DNA from: Acrocarpospora catenulata
Lineage (GTDB): Bacteria; Actinomycetota; Actinomycetes; Streptosporangiales; Streptosporangiaceae
NCBI RefSeq assembly: GCF_018476525.1
Contig: NZ_JAHCST010000010.1
Coordinates: 186,001-250,000, forward strand
Direction: 5' to 3'
Length of the DNA: 64,000 nt
Below are positions 44,880 through 54,100 of the stretch, piece after piece. The notes beneath the pieces are model-generated. The model did not search any database and was not told the origin of the DNA. It worked only from the letters and a program-made list of their open reading frames with translations. The position numbers and the translations under genes were made by a program. Numbering within the stretch: the stretch's first letter is position 1; each line of letters opens with the position of its first letter.

Positions 44880-46824
44880 GCCGTCCGGCGGCCAGCAACT
44901 CCGTCAGCGTCCGGCTCAGCGTCACGCCCACGTCGCCCAGATCCGCGATCACATGCTCGAAGCCCACCAGCCGTCGGTGGATGTCGCCATATCGACGCTG
45001 TTCGTCGATGGCGAGACGCGGCACCAAGAGGCGCCGCGCATCTATCCGGGATGCGGTCGTGGCGTGCGTGCCGGCTTGCCGGGCGTTGGAGTGGGCACGT
45101 AGGCACGCGGCCAGGAACCATGGGTCGAGACGTTCGGTGTCCGGCCGGAGCCGGTGGATGTGCGGGCCGAGAACCGTCGGGGCCTCAACGTCCACCCATG
45201 CGCTGAACTCGGCTGACGGGACGACCACCACCACGTCGTTGGAGGACGTCACGGTGATGGCCTTGTCCTGTTCGAGTTGCTCGACGTCTTCAGCGGTCAT
45301 CCAGAGCTGGGGCGGCTGTCCCTCCCGGACATCCGCGAGCGTGAGCACCGGTACCCCGTCATCGGGCCGCTCACCCCGGCGCAGGCATCCCTCCGGAATC
45401 GCCTGCCCGGGAGTGAGCTGGAGCGCTCCGGCTTGCTCCAGGTCGGCGACCGAGGCGGGGAGAGCGTCCGCCGCTTCTCGTGCTATGTCAAGATCGCGGA
45501 GAGATCTTCCTAGATCATGAGCCGCCTGCAAGCTTGAGTCGAATTGCCGCCATGTTCGGCGAAGATTGACGATCGAGACCGACACGTCGGCCGGTACATG
45601 CCGGGCAGGGGTCAGGTCGGTCTCCTCGCCCAGCAAGTCCATGACCGGAATCTCGATGCTGTTCTGTGGCGCCCTGCCTCTCATCGCGCTGAGGGTCTGA
45701 TCCCGGACGGCCTCCCAGTCCACCGTCTGGACTCGGACGGTCGGGGTGGTCCGGCAGTCGGCCGCATCCACCAAGAGGACCGAGGGAACCGTTGTCCGCT
45801 GAGCCGGCGGCCGCAGCACCCATAGGTGCAGGCCGACCCCGAAGGGTGGAGCCGCCCCGGGCGGCAGGGCTATGACGGCCCGGAGCGATCCGGCCCGGAG
45901 CATCGCAGCCCTGATGCGACGGCCCGCGCGGCGCGAGGCCACGGCAGGTGGCAGGAGCACCACTGCGACGCCGTCCTCAGCCAGTGAGGAGACGATGTGC
46001 TGGACCCAGGCGAGCTCGGACTCGGTCCGTGGAGGCAGGCCGAACAGCCATCTTTGATCAGTGGCCAGCTCCGCATGTCCCCAGTCACGCTCGTTGGTCG
46101 GCGGACTGCAGAGGATTACATCGGCGGATTGGAGATCGCTCCGCAAGGTGTCGGCCGTTCTGATGTCGATCTCGGGTGCCTCGATCGTCATCAATAGCCT
46201 TGACTCCGCCAACATGGCGAGAACAGGATCTCGTTCGTACCCGAGGAGACGGCGTGCGCTGTCCCACCGTTCCGCGCCGGCCAGCAGCAGGCCGCCGACA
46301 CCACAGGCCGGGTCCAGAAATGTGGTGACTTTCCCGGGCTTGGCCTGCGCCGCCACCTCTGCCATGAGTGTGGCGAGTGGTGCCGGTGTCGTGGTGATCT
46401 GGCGGATATGTGTGCCAAGCCACCGGTCGAGCAGGTATTGAAAGGTTTCCCGGACGCCTTCGCGCTGGGAGAGATCGAGAGCCTGCTCTACCAGGGCCTC
46501 TTCGTCGGGCCGCAGCTTCCGCTGGGAGGTACCTCGCAGCCGGGTGCCGACTTCGGCGATGACGCGTCCCATATGATCGCGGTCGCCCAGTGCCTCATAA
46601 GCTGGCCAGAGGCGCTCCAGCGAACCGGTGGCGGACTTGAGCTTGTCGTGTTTACGCAGCCACTCCTCTATTTGCGTCAAAGAGAACTGCGGGCTGGAGT
46701 CCGTCCCGCTGATCGGGGAGGGAAAGGTATCGTGACGCCTCCGCCAGTTGCTGACGGCGGCCCTTCCGACCCCAGCGATTCGGGCGATCTCGGCGAGTGT
46801 CACCACGACAGGGCGCTCGCCCAT
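44866..46824 (-). CDS. HTH-N6-methyltransferase-specificity fusion (paralogue 1)
   Basis: 652 residues from ATG 46824. An N-terminal HTH (LAEIARIAGVGRAAVSNW) precedes a class I methyltransferase core with motif I LDPACGVGGLLL. The motif IV position reads CSPPT, with Thr instead of the usual Tyr/Phe/Trp. The C-terminal 200 residues resemble one type I HsdS target-recognition half-domain, ending RIDARRLLVPRL and DEQRRYGDIHRRL. Layout is therefore regulator-methylase-specificity in one chain. The altered motif IV raises doubt about catalysis. It is a paralogue of the protein starting at 47280. Its 3' end overlaps the kinase gene. Confidence 0.82.
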   Translation of the reverse strand: MGERPVVVTLAEIARIAGVGRAAVSNWRRRHDTFPSPISGTDSSPQFSLTQIEEWLRKHDKLKSATGSLERLWPAYEALGDRDHMGRVIAEVGTRLRGTSQRKLRPDEEALVEQALDLSQREGVRETFQYLLDRWLGTHIRQITTTPAPLATLMAEVAAQAKPGKVTTFLDPACGVGGLLLAGAERWDSARRLLGYERDPVLAMLAESRLLMTIEAPEIDIRTADTLRSDLQSADVILCSPPTNERDWGHAELATDQRWLFGLPPRTESELAWVQHIVSSLAEDGVAVVLLPPAVASRRAGRRIRAAMLRAGSLRAVIALPPGAAPPFGVGLHLWVLRPPAQRTTVPSVLLVDAADCRTTPTVRVQTVDWEAVRDQTLSAMRGRAPQNSIEIPVMDLLGEETDLTPARHVPADVSVSIVNLRRTWRQFDSSLQAAHDLGRSLRDLDIAREAADALPASVADLEQAGALQLTPGQAIPEGCLRRGERPDDGVPVLTLADVREGQPPQLWMTAEDVEQLEQDKAITVTSSNDVVVVVPSAEFSAWVDVEAPTVLGPHIHRLRPDTERLDPWFLAACLRAHSNARQAGTHATTASRIDARRLLVPRLAIDEQRRYGDIHRRLVGFEHVIADLGDVGVTLSRTLTELLAAGRLKRS

Positions 46825-46926
46825 GACTATCAAGCCCTTCCTGAAACCCGAGCCGCTCAGATCTCCATCGGGCCTGAGCAACTATGTTGACGCAGTTTTC
46901 ATCATACCCTTCGGTCATGGAAGTAA

Positions 46927-47092
46927 TCAGAAAGTGCATACATGTGTTCGAGATATGCGGGTGGATCTCTTGAACGATGAACGGCTGGGTGTGCCGCTCC
47001 ACGACACGTAGAACGCCTCGCGCGCCCGCGTGCATGCGGCGAAGAGGACGCAGCGCTCCCGCAGCATGTCGCTGTCATGCTAGAGGCTGTAG
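46927..47092 (-). pseudogene. 3' remnant of a second UvrD-like helicase gene
   Basis: Read leftward it encodes SDMLRERCVLF, ACTRAREAF and VSWSGTPS, nearly the same as the C-terminus of the intact helicase ending at 48865 (SDMLRERCVLF, ACTRAREAL, VSWSGTAS). It stops at 46927. Upstream codons run into a stop, so only about 50 codons survive. The rest of 46825-47219 shows no gene. Confidence 0.78.
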
Positions 47093-47219
47093 GGCTCAAG
47101 AACTCGATTCACTTCCAGCGCGGGGCTGACATCACCGAGAACGGGCAGGTCAGGCATCGAATCTCACTATTGAGCCCCCGCGTCCGGCCGAGAGAGCGCA
47201 AGCCGTAGATCGCTCCACG

Positions 47220-47232
47220 TTGACAATGTCAA
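47220..47232. promoter_or_regulatory. Perfect palindrome upstream of methyltransferase paralogue 2
   Basis: TTGAC-AAT-GTCAA, 47 bases before ATG 47280. It contains a consensus -35 hexamer TTGACA, so a bound protein would block a promoter there. The encoded protein has an N-terminal HTH and may be the binder. No ribosome binding site precedes the ATG. Confidence 0.5.
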
Positions 47233-47279
47233 TACACCCTACCTTGGGGGCCTTCAATCATCCGTGTACTGTTACATCC

Positions 47280-48905
47280 ATGAACGCCGATTCCCGGCCC
47301 GCCGCCGACACGCTCGTCCCGGCTACCGAGATCGCGAGATTGGCCGGAGTGACGAGAGCCGCGGTCTCCAACTGGCGAAAGCGATACCCCGACTTCCCCG
47401 CCCCAGTTGGCGGTGGTCCACGTAACGCGCTCTTCGCTCTCCCCGAGGTGCGGGCGTGGCTCGATCGGCATCATCGGGGTGGCGATGTCTCCGTCGAAGT
47501 ACAGCTCTGGCAGGCGCTACGCGGTGTGTACGGCGACGACATGATGCGCGGAATCGCCGATGTGACCGAGATGCTCTCCGGCGGAGCTGCTAACCGGCTG
47601 GACGCCAGGGTTGTAGCGATCGCGAAAGACCTGGCCGGGGAGAGTTCCCCTACGGAAGTCGTCGAGGCGCTAGTGGAAGGATTCGTCGATTCGGCGGGTC
47701 GGGTAGGTGCTGATCAGGTGACCTCCCCCCGCCTCGTCCGCGCGGTGCGACACTTCGCCGGCACGCCGAGTGGAACGATCTTTGATCCCGCCTGTGGCAT
47801 CGGATCGTTGCTCCTGTCATTCGAAGGCACCCCAGACGTCACCCTGGCGGGACAGGAAATGGACGCATCGGCCGTCAGGCTGGCGGGCCGATCCGGCGCG
47901 ACGATCAAAGAGGGCGACTCCCTGCGCGAGGACGGTTGGCCGGACCTTCGAGCTGAGCTGGTGGTCTGCGACCCGCCGGTAAACATGCCCGACTGGGGCC
48001 GGGACGACTTGCTGCTGGACGCCCGCTGGGAGTTCGGCGTTCCGCCCCGGGCCGAAAGCGAACTGACCTGGCTGCAGCACTGTTACGCGCATGTCGCTCC
48101 CGGCGGCCAAGCGATCGTCGTCATGCCCGCTTCAGCCGCCTACCGCAAAGCCGGACGCCGGATCCGCGCCGAACTCGTCCGACGGGGCATCCTTACCCAG
48201 GTCATCGGGTTGCCGCCGGGCATGGTGGCCTCTCATGCTCAGCCGGTACACCTATGGCTGCTAGCCCGCCCGGTCGCTACAGGCGCGGTTGGGTCCTCGG
48301 TTCGTATGGTCGACCTCACGGCATACGACCCTGAAGGTCCGTTCGACCTGCACCCGAAGCAGGTAGTGGACGTGCCGCTGATCGAACTCCTCGACGAAGC
48401 GGTGGACCTGACACCTGCGTACCATGTCGCGACCAGCCGCTCCGACCATCTCGTCGAATACCTGTCCGCACGAGAAGCCCTGTTGCGGCGGCTTGATGAG
48501 ATGCGGGACCTGCTCCCATCATTGGGGTCCGGACCCGGATCCCTCGAGGGAGCCGCCGTTCGGATCGCGGACCTAGCCCGCGCGGGTCTTGTGGATATCA
48601 GCACTGGTGTGGCTGTCTCGACCAGCGACCAGCTCGACACCGACTACCTGAACGGGTTCGCGCGCAGCACCGCCAACACACGGCGCTCGACGAGCGGTAG
48701 CGGCGGCTTCCGCACCGACCTGCGCAGCTCGCGGATTCCACAGATGGGCATCGAGGATCAGCGCCGGTACGGCGAGGCCTTCCGCACCATCGATGCGTTC
48801 GAACAGGCCACCGTGGATCTCACGACTTTGATCGAGCGAGCCGTCACGCTGGCCCGGGAAGGTCTCACCGGTGGTGCCCTGCGCCCGGGGGAGTCCTCTG
48901 AGTGA
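47280..48905 (+). CDS. HTH-N6-methyltransferase-like protein (paralogue 2)
   Basis: 541 residues. The N-terminal HTH is TEIARLAGVTRAAVSNWRKR. The methyltransferase core has motif I FDPACGIGSLLLS and a motif IV position reading CDPPV (Val instead of an aromatic residue). It aligns with paralogue 1 through the core, including DWG and AGRRIRAELVRRG, but is about 110 residues shorter because the central part of the C-terminal specificity region is missing. The tail resumes at GIEDQRRYGEAFRTI. ATG 47280 has no leader ribosome binding site, and a leaderless transcript is possible. Its last 41 bases overlap the helicase gene on the other strand. Confidence 0.8.
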   Translation: MNADSRPAADTLVPATEIARLAGVTRAAVSNWRKRYPDFPAPVGGGPRNALFALPEVRAWLDRHHRGGDVSVEVQLWQALRGVYGDDMMRGIADVTEMLSGGAANRLDARVVAIAKDLAGESSPTEVVEALVEGFVDSAGRVGADQVTSPRLVRAVRHFAGTPSGTIFDPACGIGSLLLSFEGTPDVTLAGQEMDASAVRLAGRSGATIKEGDSLREDGWPDLRAELVVCDPPVNMPDWGRDDLLLDARWEFGVPPRAESELTWLQHCYAHVAPGGQAIVVMPASAAYRKAGRRIRAELVRRGILTQVIGLPPGMVASHAQPVHLWLLARPVATGAVGSSVRMVDLTAYDPEGPFDLHPKQVVDVPLIELLDEAVDLTPAYHVATSRSDHLVEYLSAREALLRRLDEMRDLLPSLGSGPGSLEGAAVRIADLARAGLVDISTGVAVSTSDQLDTDYLNGFARSTANTRRSTSGSGGFRTDLRSSRIPQMGIEDQRRYGEAFRTIDAFEQATVDLTTLIERAVTLAREGLTGGALRPGESSE

Positions 48906-51024
48906 GGAACGGACTGGCCGTGCCGCTCCACGACACGTGCAGCGCCTCGCGCGCCCGAGTGCACGCGACGAAGAGCACGCACCGCTCCCGTAGCATGTCG
49001 CTCTCGTGCTGAATCTGGTCCACCTCCTCCGGCGTGACCTCCTTGGTGAACGGGAAGGCTCGAGCGGTCACCCCGGCTACCGCGACACAGCGGAACTCCA
49101 ACCCCTTCATCGCATGCATGCTCGCCAGCCGTACCCCGTCGGCATCAGAGCGGTCTTTCACCCGGACCGCAGTAATACCCGCGGCAGTCAGCCGGTCCGC
49201 GATCTTGTCCAACAGGACGTTGAACCGGGTGCACACTGCGATCTCGCTTGGCCATACCCCCTGCCCCAGCCACTGCTTCACCTGTACAACGACCGCTGAG
49301 ACCTCGTCCTGCTCTGAGGGATAACCGACTGCGGACGGCCGCTTGCCATGCAGCAGAGAGCGGTAACCGGACAGGCTGTCGGTGCCGCAGCCGCTGATGT
49401 CCTCGATAACCGCACCTTCGAGGACACCGGTCGCCCAGGTGAGGATCTCCTCGGTGCTTCGATAGTTGATCCGCAGGCGGGTGCTACGGCCCGCCACGGA
49501 GATGCCGAGGGCACTCAGCGACACCCGCGAGTCGTAGATCCGCTGATGCGGATCGCCCGTGATAAACAGGTCGTCCGGCCCTTCAGCCACTGCTGCCCGC
49601 AGCACCCGCCACTGTGCCGGATGCAGGTCCTGCGCCTCATCGACGACGACATGGTCGAAACCGTGGATGGCAAGATCGGCTCCAGCGAGGAGTTCAGCCG
49701 CTCGCGCGCACACCTGTAGGTGCGTGGTGGCGCCCGCTTTCTGGAGTTCCGCGGTGAAGGTCTCCATTGCCTGCCAGACGCGCTCACGTTGGCGTGGCCC
49801 GAGGGGTGTTCCCCGGCCGCGCCGGTTGACCTGCTGGTACGCCTCCAGATCGCGGGTCCGTTGGGCCAGGACGACGTGCCGGAACTCCTGGGCCAGGAAC
49901 TGCTCGGTCCAGGGCAGGGCCAGCAGGCGGCGTACCCTCCGCCAGATCTGCCGTTCGTCGGCGTCGCCCATCACCGCGGGAACCCGTCCGGCCAGGTCGC
50001 GCACCGTCCGGTGGGCGAAGGCGTCTACCGTGGTGACCTCCACTCGGGCGAGAAGCCGCTCATCGTCCAGGAGTTGAACGAGGTAGTCGCGCAGCATGCT
50101 GGCCAGGGCGTTGGTGTAGGTCGTCAGCAGCACCCGGCTGTCCGAAGACCGGGACAGCAGGTGCTTGACCCGGTGCAATGCCACCACCGTCTTACCTGTC
50201 CCAGGGCCGCCGGTGACCTGTACCGGGCCGTTATAGGAGACCCGGTAGGCGACCCGGCGCTGCGACGGGTGAAGGAACACCCGCCAGGCGGCGAACGGCT
50301 TGTCCAGGATGTCGGCGAGCTCATCCGGTCCAGTGATCAGGGTGATTCGGCTGGTCGTGTTGGCGATCGCCTGCGCCAGGCTCTCCGAAGGATCGTCGGG
50401 TGCGTCGGCCGGCCGCCGCTCAGCCACGATGTCCCGGTAAACTTCCTCTGGCGAGAAGCCCTCGGCCAGATACTGCAGGACCTCGAACTGGTCCTCGGGG
50501 AGCAGTGCGCCGAACGCCTCCAGCTGCTGCTTGTCGATAATCGTCCGTACGGCACGCAACACCTGGTCGTCGATGCCGAGGTCGCGCAGGACGGTGTTGG
50601 AGTGGGCGGCGAACAACAGGGCTGGCGCGTCGGCGGCGGCTCGCTCCAGCGCCGGGGTGAGCTGTTCGAGCGCGGCGACGTTCCGCACCTCCAGGGCACG
50701 TGTGGCGGTGTTCACCGTGTACAGGCGCTTCGCGGCCCAGGTGTAGGCGTCATCGTGCGGGACAACGTTCAGCAACAGGAAGGTGTCGCTGCCATCATCA
50801 GGGGCGAGCACGACACCGCGCCAGAAGTCGTTGATCCTGATGGTCCGCATCCGTGGATCGCGCGCCTTGTCCACCGACTCCAGGTGGAGGCCCTTATCGG
50901 CGTACAGCTCGGCGATCGTGAGCTGCTGGAACTTGGCCATGGCCTTGCGCACCCCGGCCTTGACGGGCTTGTCCAGGACGTCGTAGCTCTCCCAGAAGCT
51001 GTTGGCGAAGGCGAGCTGCGGCAC
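48865..51024 (-). CDS. UvrD/Rep-type helicase with RelE-like N-terminal domain
   Basis: 719 residues, GTG start with GGGGG upstream. Residues 1-100 resemble the RelE/ParE fold (RDPRMRTIRINDFWRGVVL, then VVPHDDAYTWA). The helicase has Walker A TGGPGTGKTVVAL (K278), VVDEAQDLHP, GDPHQRIYD, LRINYRSTEEIL, MHAMKGLEF and CTRAREAL, a full superfamily 1A set. Relatives with this N-terminus are found beside restriction and toxin genes. It follows the 1488-residue methyltransferase gene after 94 bases on the same strand and may be the last gene of that operon. A remnant of a second copy lies at 46927. Confidence 0.88.
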   Translation of the reverse strand: MPQLAFANSFWESYDVLDKPVKAGVRKAMAKFQQLTIAELYADKGLHLESVDKARDPRMRTIRINDFWRGVVLAPDDGSDTFLLLNVVPHDDAYTWAAKRLYTVNTATRALEVRNVAALEQLTPALERAAADAPALLFAAHSNTVLRDLGIDDQVLRAVRTIIDKQQLEAFGALLPEDQFEVLQYLAEGFSPEEVYRDIVAERRPADAPDDPSESLAQAIANTTSRITLITGPDELADILDKPFAAWRVFLHPSQRRVAYRVSYNGPVQVTGGPGTGKTVVALHRVKHLLSRSSDSRVLLTTYTNALASMLRDYLVQLLDDERLLARVEVTTVDAFAHRTVRDLAGRVPAVMGDADERQIWRRVRRLLALPWTEQFLAQEFRHVVLAQRTRDLEAYQQVNRRGRGTPLGPRQRERVWQAMETFTAELQKAGATTHLQVCARAAELLAGADLAIHGFDHVVVDEAQDLHPAQWRVLRAAVAEGPDDLFITGDPHQRIYDSRVSLSALGISVAGRSTRLRINYRSTEEILTWATGVLEGAVIEDISGCGTDSLSGYRSLLHGKRPSAVGYPSEQDEVSAVVVQVKQWLGQGVWPSEIAVCTRFNVLLDKIADRLTAAGITAVRVKDRSDADGVRLASMHAMKGLEFRCVAVAGVTARAFPFTKEVTPEEVDQIQHESDMLRERCVLFVACTRAREALHVSWSGTASPFLTQRTPPGAGHHR

Positions 51025-51118
51025 GTCGGACCCCCAGTGCGAAGGTGATGAATGGCCAGGATAGAGCTGTGATCAGGTCAGGTACGCCCAGATCACAAGA
51101 GATGCGCGCTGTCCGCGA

Positions 51119-54100
51119 TCAACGTGATCCCCGCGGCCTGTGTGGGTTGAGGATGGCGCTGCCGCCCGACCACTGCGCCCCGCAGACATGACACCGTACG
51201 TGCCACTCCTCCCATCCATCCCGGAACTCCAACCGCCCCTCCTGGCCACTGCCCGGACAAAGGTCAGGGTCCGGCGTTGGCTCGGAGTCCTCTTCGAGCT
51301 CGCGCATTAGCTGGTCCTGGAAGTCCCGCCACTCTTTGGAACCGTTACGCGGACGCGTTTCCCGAACCGGATGCTCCTCAGCGACCTGGCCGTCCTCCGC
51401 TTCCGCTTTGAGCTGTTCGGTCCGGTCGGCTCCTTCGGGCAACGAATTCTCCGGCGCATCCACGACCCAGGCCGCCGGGCGTTCGGGGTGCCGGGGGCCG
51501 TGGCCGGGAGGCGGAGTAAGAGTTGAGGTGTAGTTTTTGCCATCGATGAGTGGAGCGGACAGGCTGACGCCGCTCCGATCCATACGGTCGTATTCGGCAA
51601 GGACGAGGTCCTTGGTGCGGTAGGTGCCGTACTTGGCGATCTCGTTGTGCTTCAGGCCTCCGGTCTCGGTCTGGAAGGACTCCAGGATGTAGTCGACATC
51701 TTCCCTGGCGATGCCGTAGAGGTGGAAGAAGTACGCGTCCAGCTCCGCGCGGATCTGAGTTCGACGGTCCTCGTCCCACTGGAAGGGCCCTCCGGAGTCG
51801 CTGAGGTCACGAGCCAGCCCGGTCATGTCGTACGCGGTGTAGACCAGTTCGAGAACGCGGGGCGTAAGGAATTCGGTGTGCGATTCGAGCGCTGCCGGGG
51901 TGGGAACAGGGAGCTGCTTCCAGGTCATGAGCGCCATGTGAATCCCGCCGATCTTCTGACGGCTCACGAAGTCGAAGACCAGAGAACTCTGAGTCGCGAT
52001 GAGTGCGGCGGCGAGCGGCGGTGTGACGCGCGGCAGCATGAGTGGAACGGTATGGCCGACTGCGGTGCGTGGAAGGAATGCTGGGATTGCCGTCCGCTCA
52101 TCTGTAGATCGGGCCACATCGCGCCAGCCGATGAGCCAGGTGCAATCCCAGTCAACTTCCTCCAGTCGAAGGGCGACGCCGGGTATTTCGACTTCCTTGC
52201 TCTTCCGGACGGTTGAGACAAGGCCCCCATCTGCGACCCAATAGCGGGGATAGGGAACAACGGTGGGATCCTGTTTCTCCTTTAGTTCTAGACGACGGTG
52301 GTCCGAATCACCATTATTGAAATAGGAGTTCCAGCGATGATCGAATTGGTGGATCATCTTTCCTTCATAGAGGGGTAGCGTCTGCTCCTCACCTCGGATG
52401 AAGACATTGCCATGTAGCTCCCAGCCGTCGGCCTCCAGTTCCTCCCGGGTCCGGAACAGGTCGGAGTCATCGGTCATGTTGAAGTGGTTCTTGAAGACGA
52501 TGCCCCATGGGTTGGCCCTTGTAGTCTCGTTCCACAGCACCGGGATCCGGCGGTGGATCGCCAGGGTGAGGTCGGCATCGCGCCGGGAACGGAAGATAGG
52601 CAGGGTCCCTGTATTGGGATTGATGAGGGTGATCTCTTCGGGGCTGAGAGCGAACGCCCGGCTGGAATCGTCCAGTTCGACGCTGTCCTCGAGGAAGAAG
52701 GCGAACTTCGCCGCCGGTTCGCGCAGCCCTCGGCCGGTCAGGGAGAGCAGGCAGAACTTGTAGCTCGAATGGACTCCGGGGAAAAGCTTCTTACGGTTTT
52801 CGAAGTCATACAGGGCCGCGATGGCGCCGCGGCTGGCGAGGCCGCTGAAGAGGTGCTGAGCTCCTGCCCCCGTCGCGATTGCCGTTGGAATGATGCAACC
52901 GACGCGCCCCTTGGGGGCAACGATGGCGGCGAACCTTTCGGTGAACAGTTGGTCGGTCTGGAGAGAGTTGACGCCCTTTACCGTCAGGCCCTTGCCGCAC
53001 CGCGGGTATGCTCCTGAACTTCCGGCGAACAGAAACGTCGACTTTACCTTGCGGCGCTCGGCATAGTACCTCTCGCCCGCCTCTGGGTTCTCCCGCGCCC
53101 ACTCGGCGATCCGGTTCCGGCGGTTCAACCCGGAGATCTCGGCAATGGACCGTTCGACCACGCTGAAATACTTCTTGTCCTCGAAGTCGACCTTGTCCCA
53201 TGGCGGGTTGCCCAGGACGCAGGAGAAGCCACCTGCCCAGCCCGTCTCGGGGTCCACGCCGGGGCCAGTGTCCTCGGGAACGGTGAAGACGTCGGGGAAC
53301 TCCAGGTGCCAGTGGAAGAATCGGTATTGGTCGCGGAGTCGGTCGATCTCTTGGAGGGTCCGCTCGGACGCGGCTGATGCGGTTGGGTCCTGGAGGGCGT
53401 GGAAGACCTCCTGGGTGATCGCGGGCGGTGCGTCCTTGGTCTTGTGCCACATGAACGCCGCGCACCAAGCGTCCGCGACGCGCTTGGTGTGAACGTAGTC
53501 AGCCGCGGCGGCCCACTCGCCGTAGGCGGCGGCCTGGCGCCGAACCTCGGTCAACAAGTCGGAGGGGGCGTCGGCGATTCTGCGCAGTCCAGCGGCGAAC
53601 GCGGTGTTGGCCACCTTCGGCTCGGCGCCGAGGTCGAACAGCCCGACCTGCCCGGCGCGCTCCTGCTCGTTCTGCTTTTCCAGGAACCTGGCGTAGGCCT
53701 CGTCGTCACCTTCAACGGCCTTGAACGCCTTGTTGGGGATACCCTCGCGGATCAACGCGGGCGTTGCGCCGATGAGGCCGTTTCCGTGCTTGATGTGCGC
53801 GTCGAGGAAGCTGAGCGCTTTGCCCGGCTCCATCGCCTCAAGCCACAGTGACACCTTGGCCAGTTCGACAGCCATCGGGTTGAGGTCCACGCCGTATACG
53901 CAACGGGCGATCACTTCGTGCAGCGCGTGCCGTACCGCATGCACGGGAGGTTCGGGGTTGCCTTCGCGGACGGCCGCGACGCGCTTGGCGATCCGGCGGG
54001 CGGCGGCGACGAGGAAGTGGCCCGAGCCGCAGGCGGGGTCGCAGATCGTCAGCGAGAGCAACTCGGCGACGATGTGCTCAGCAGGGCTCGGGACACCCTC

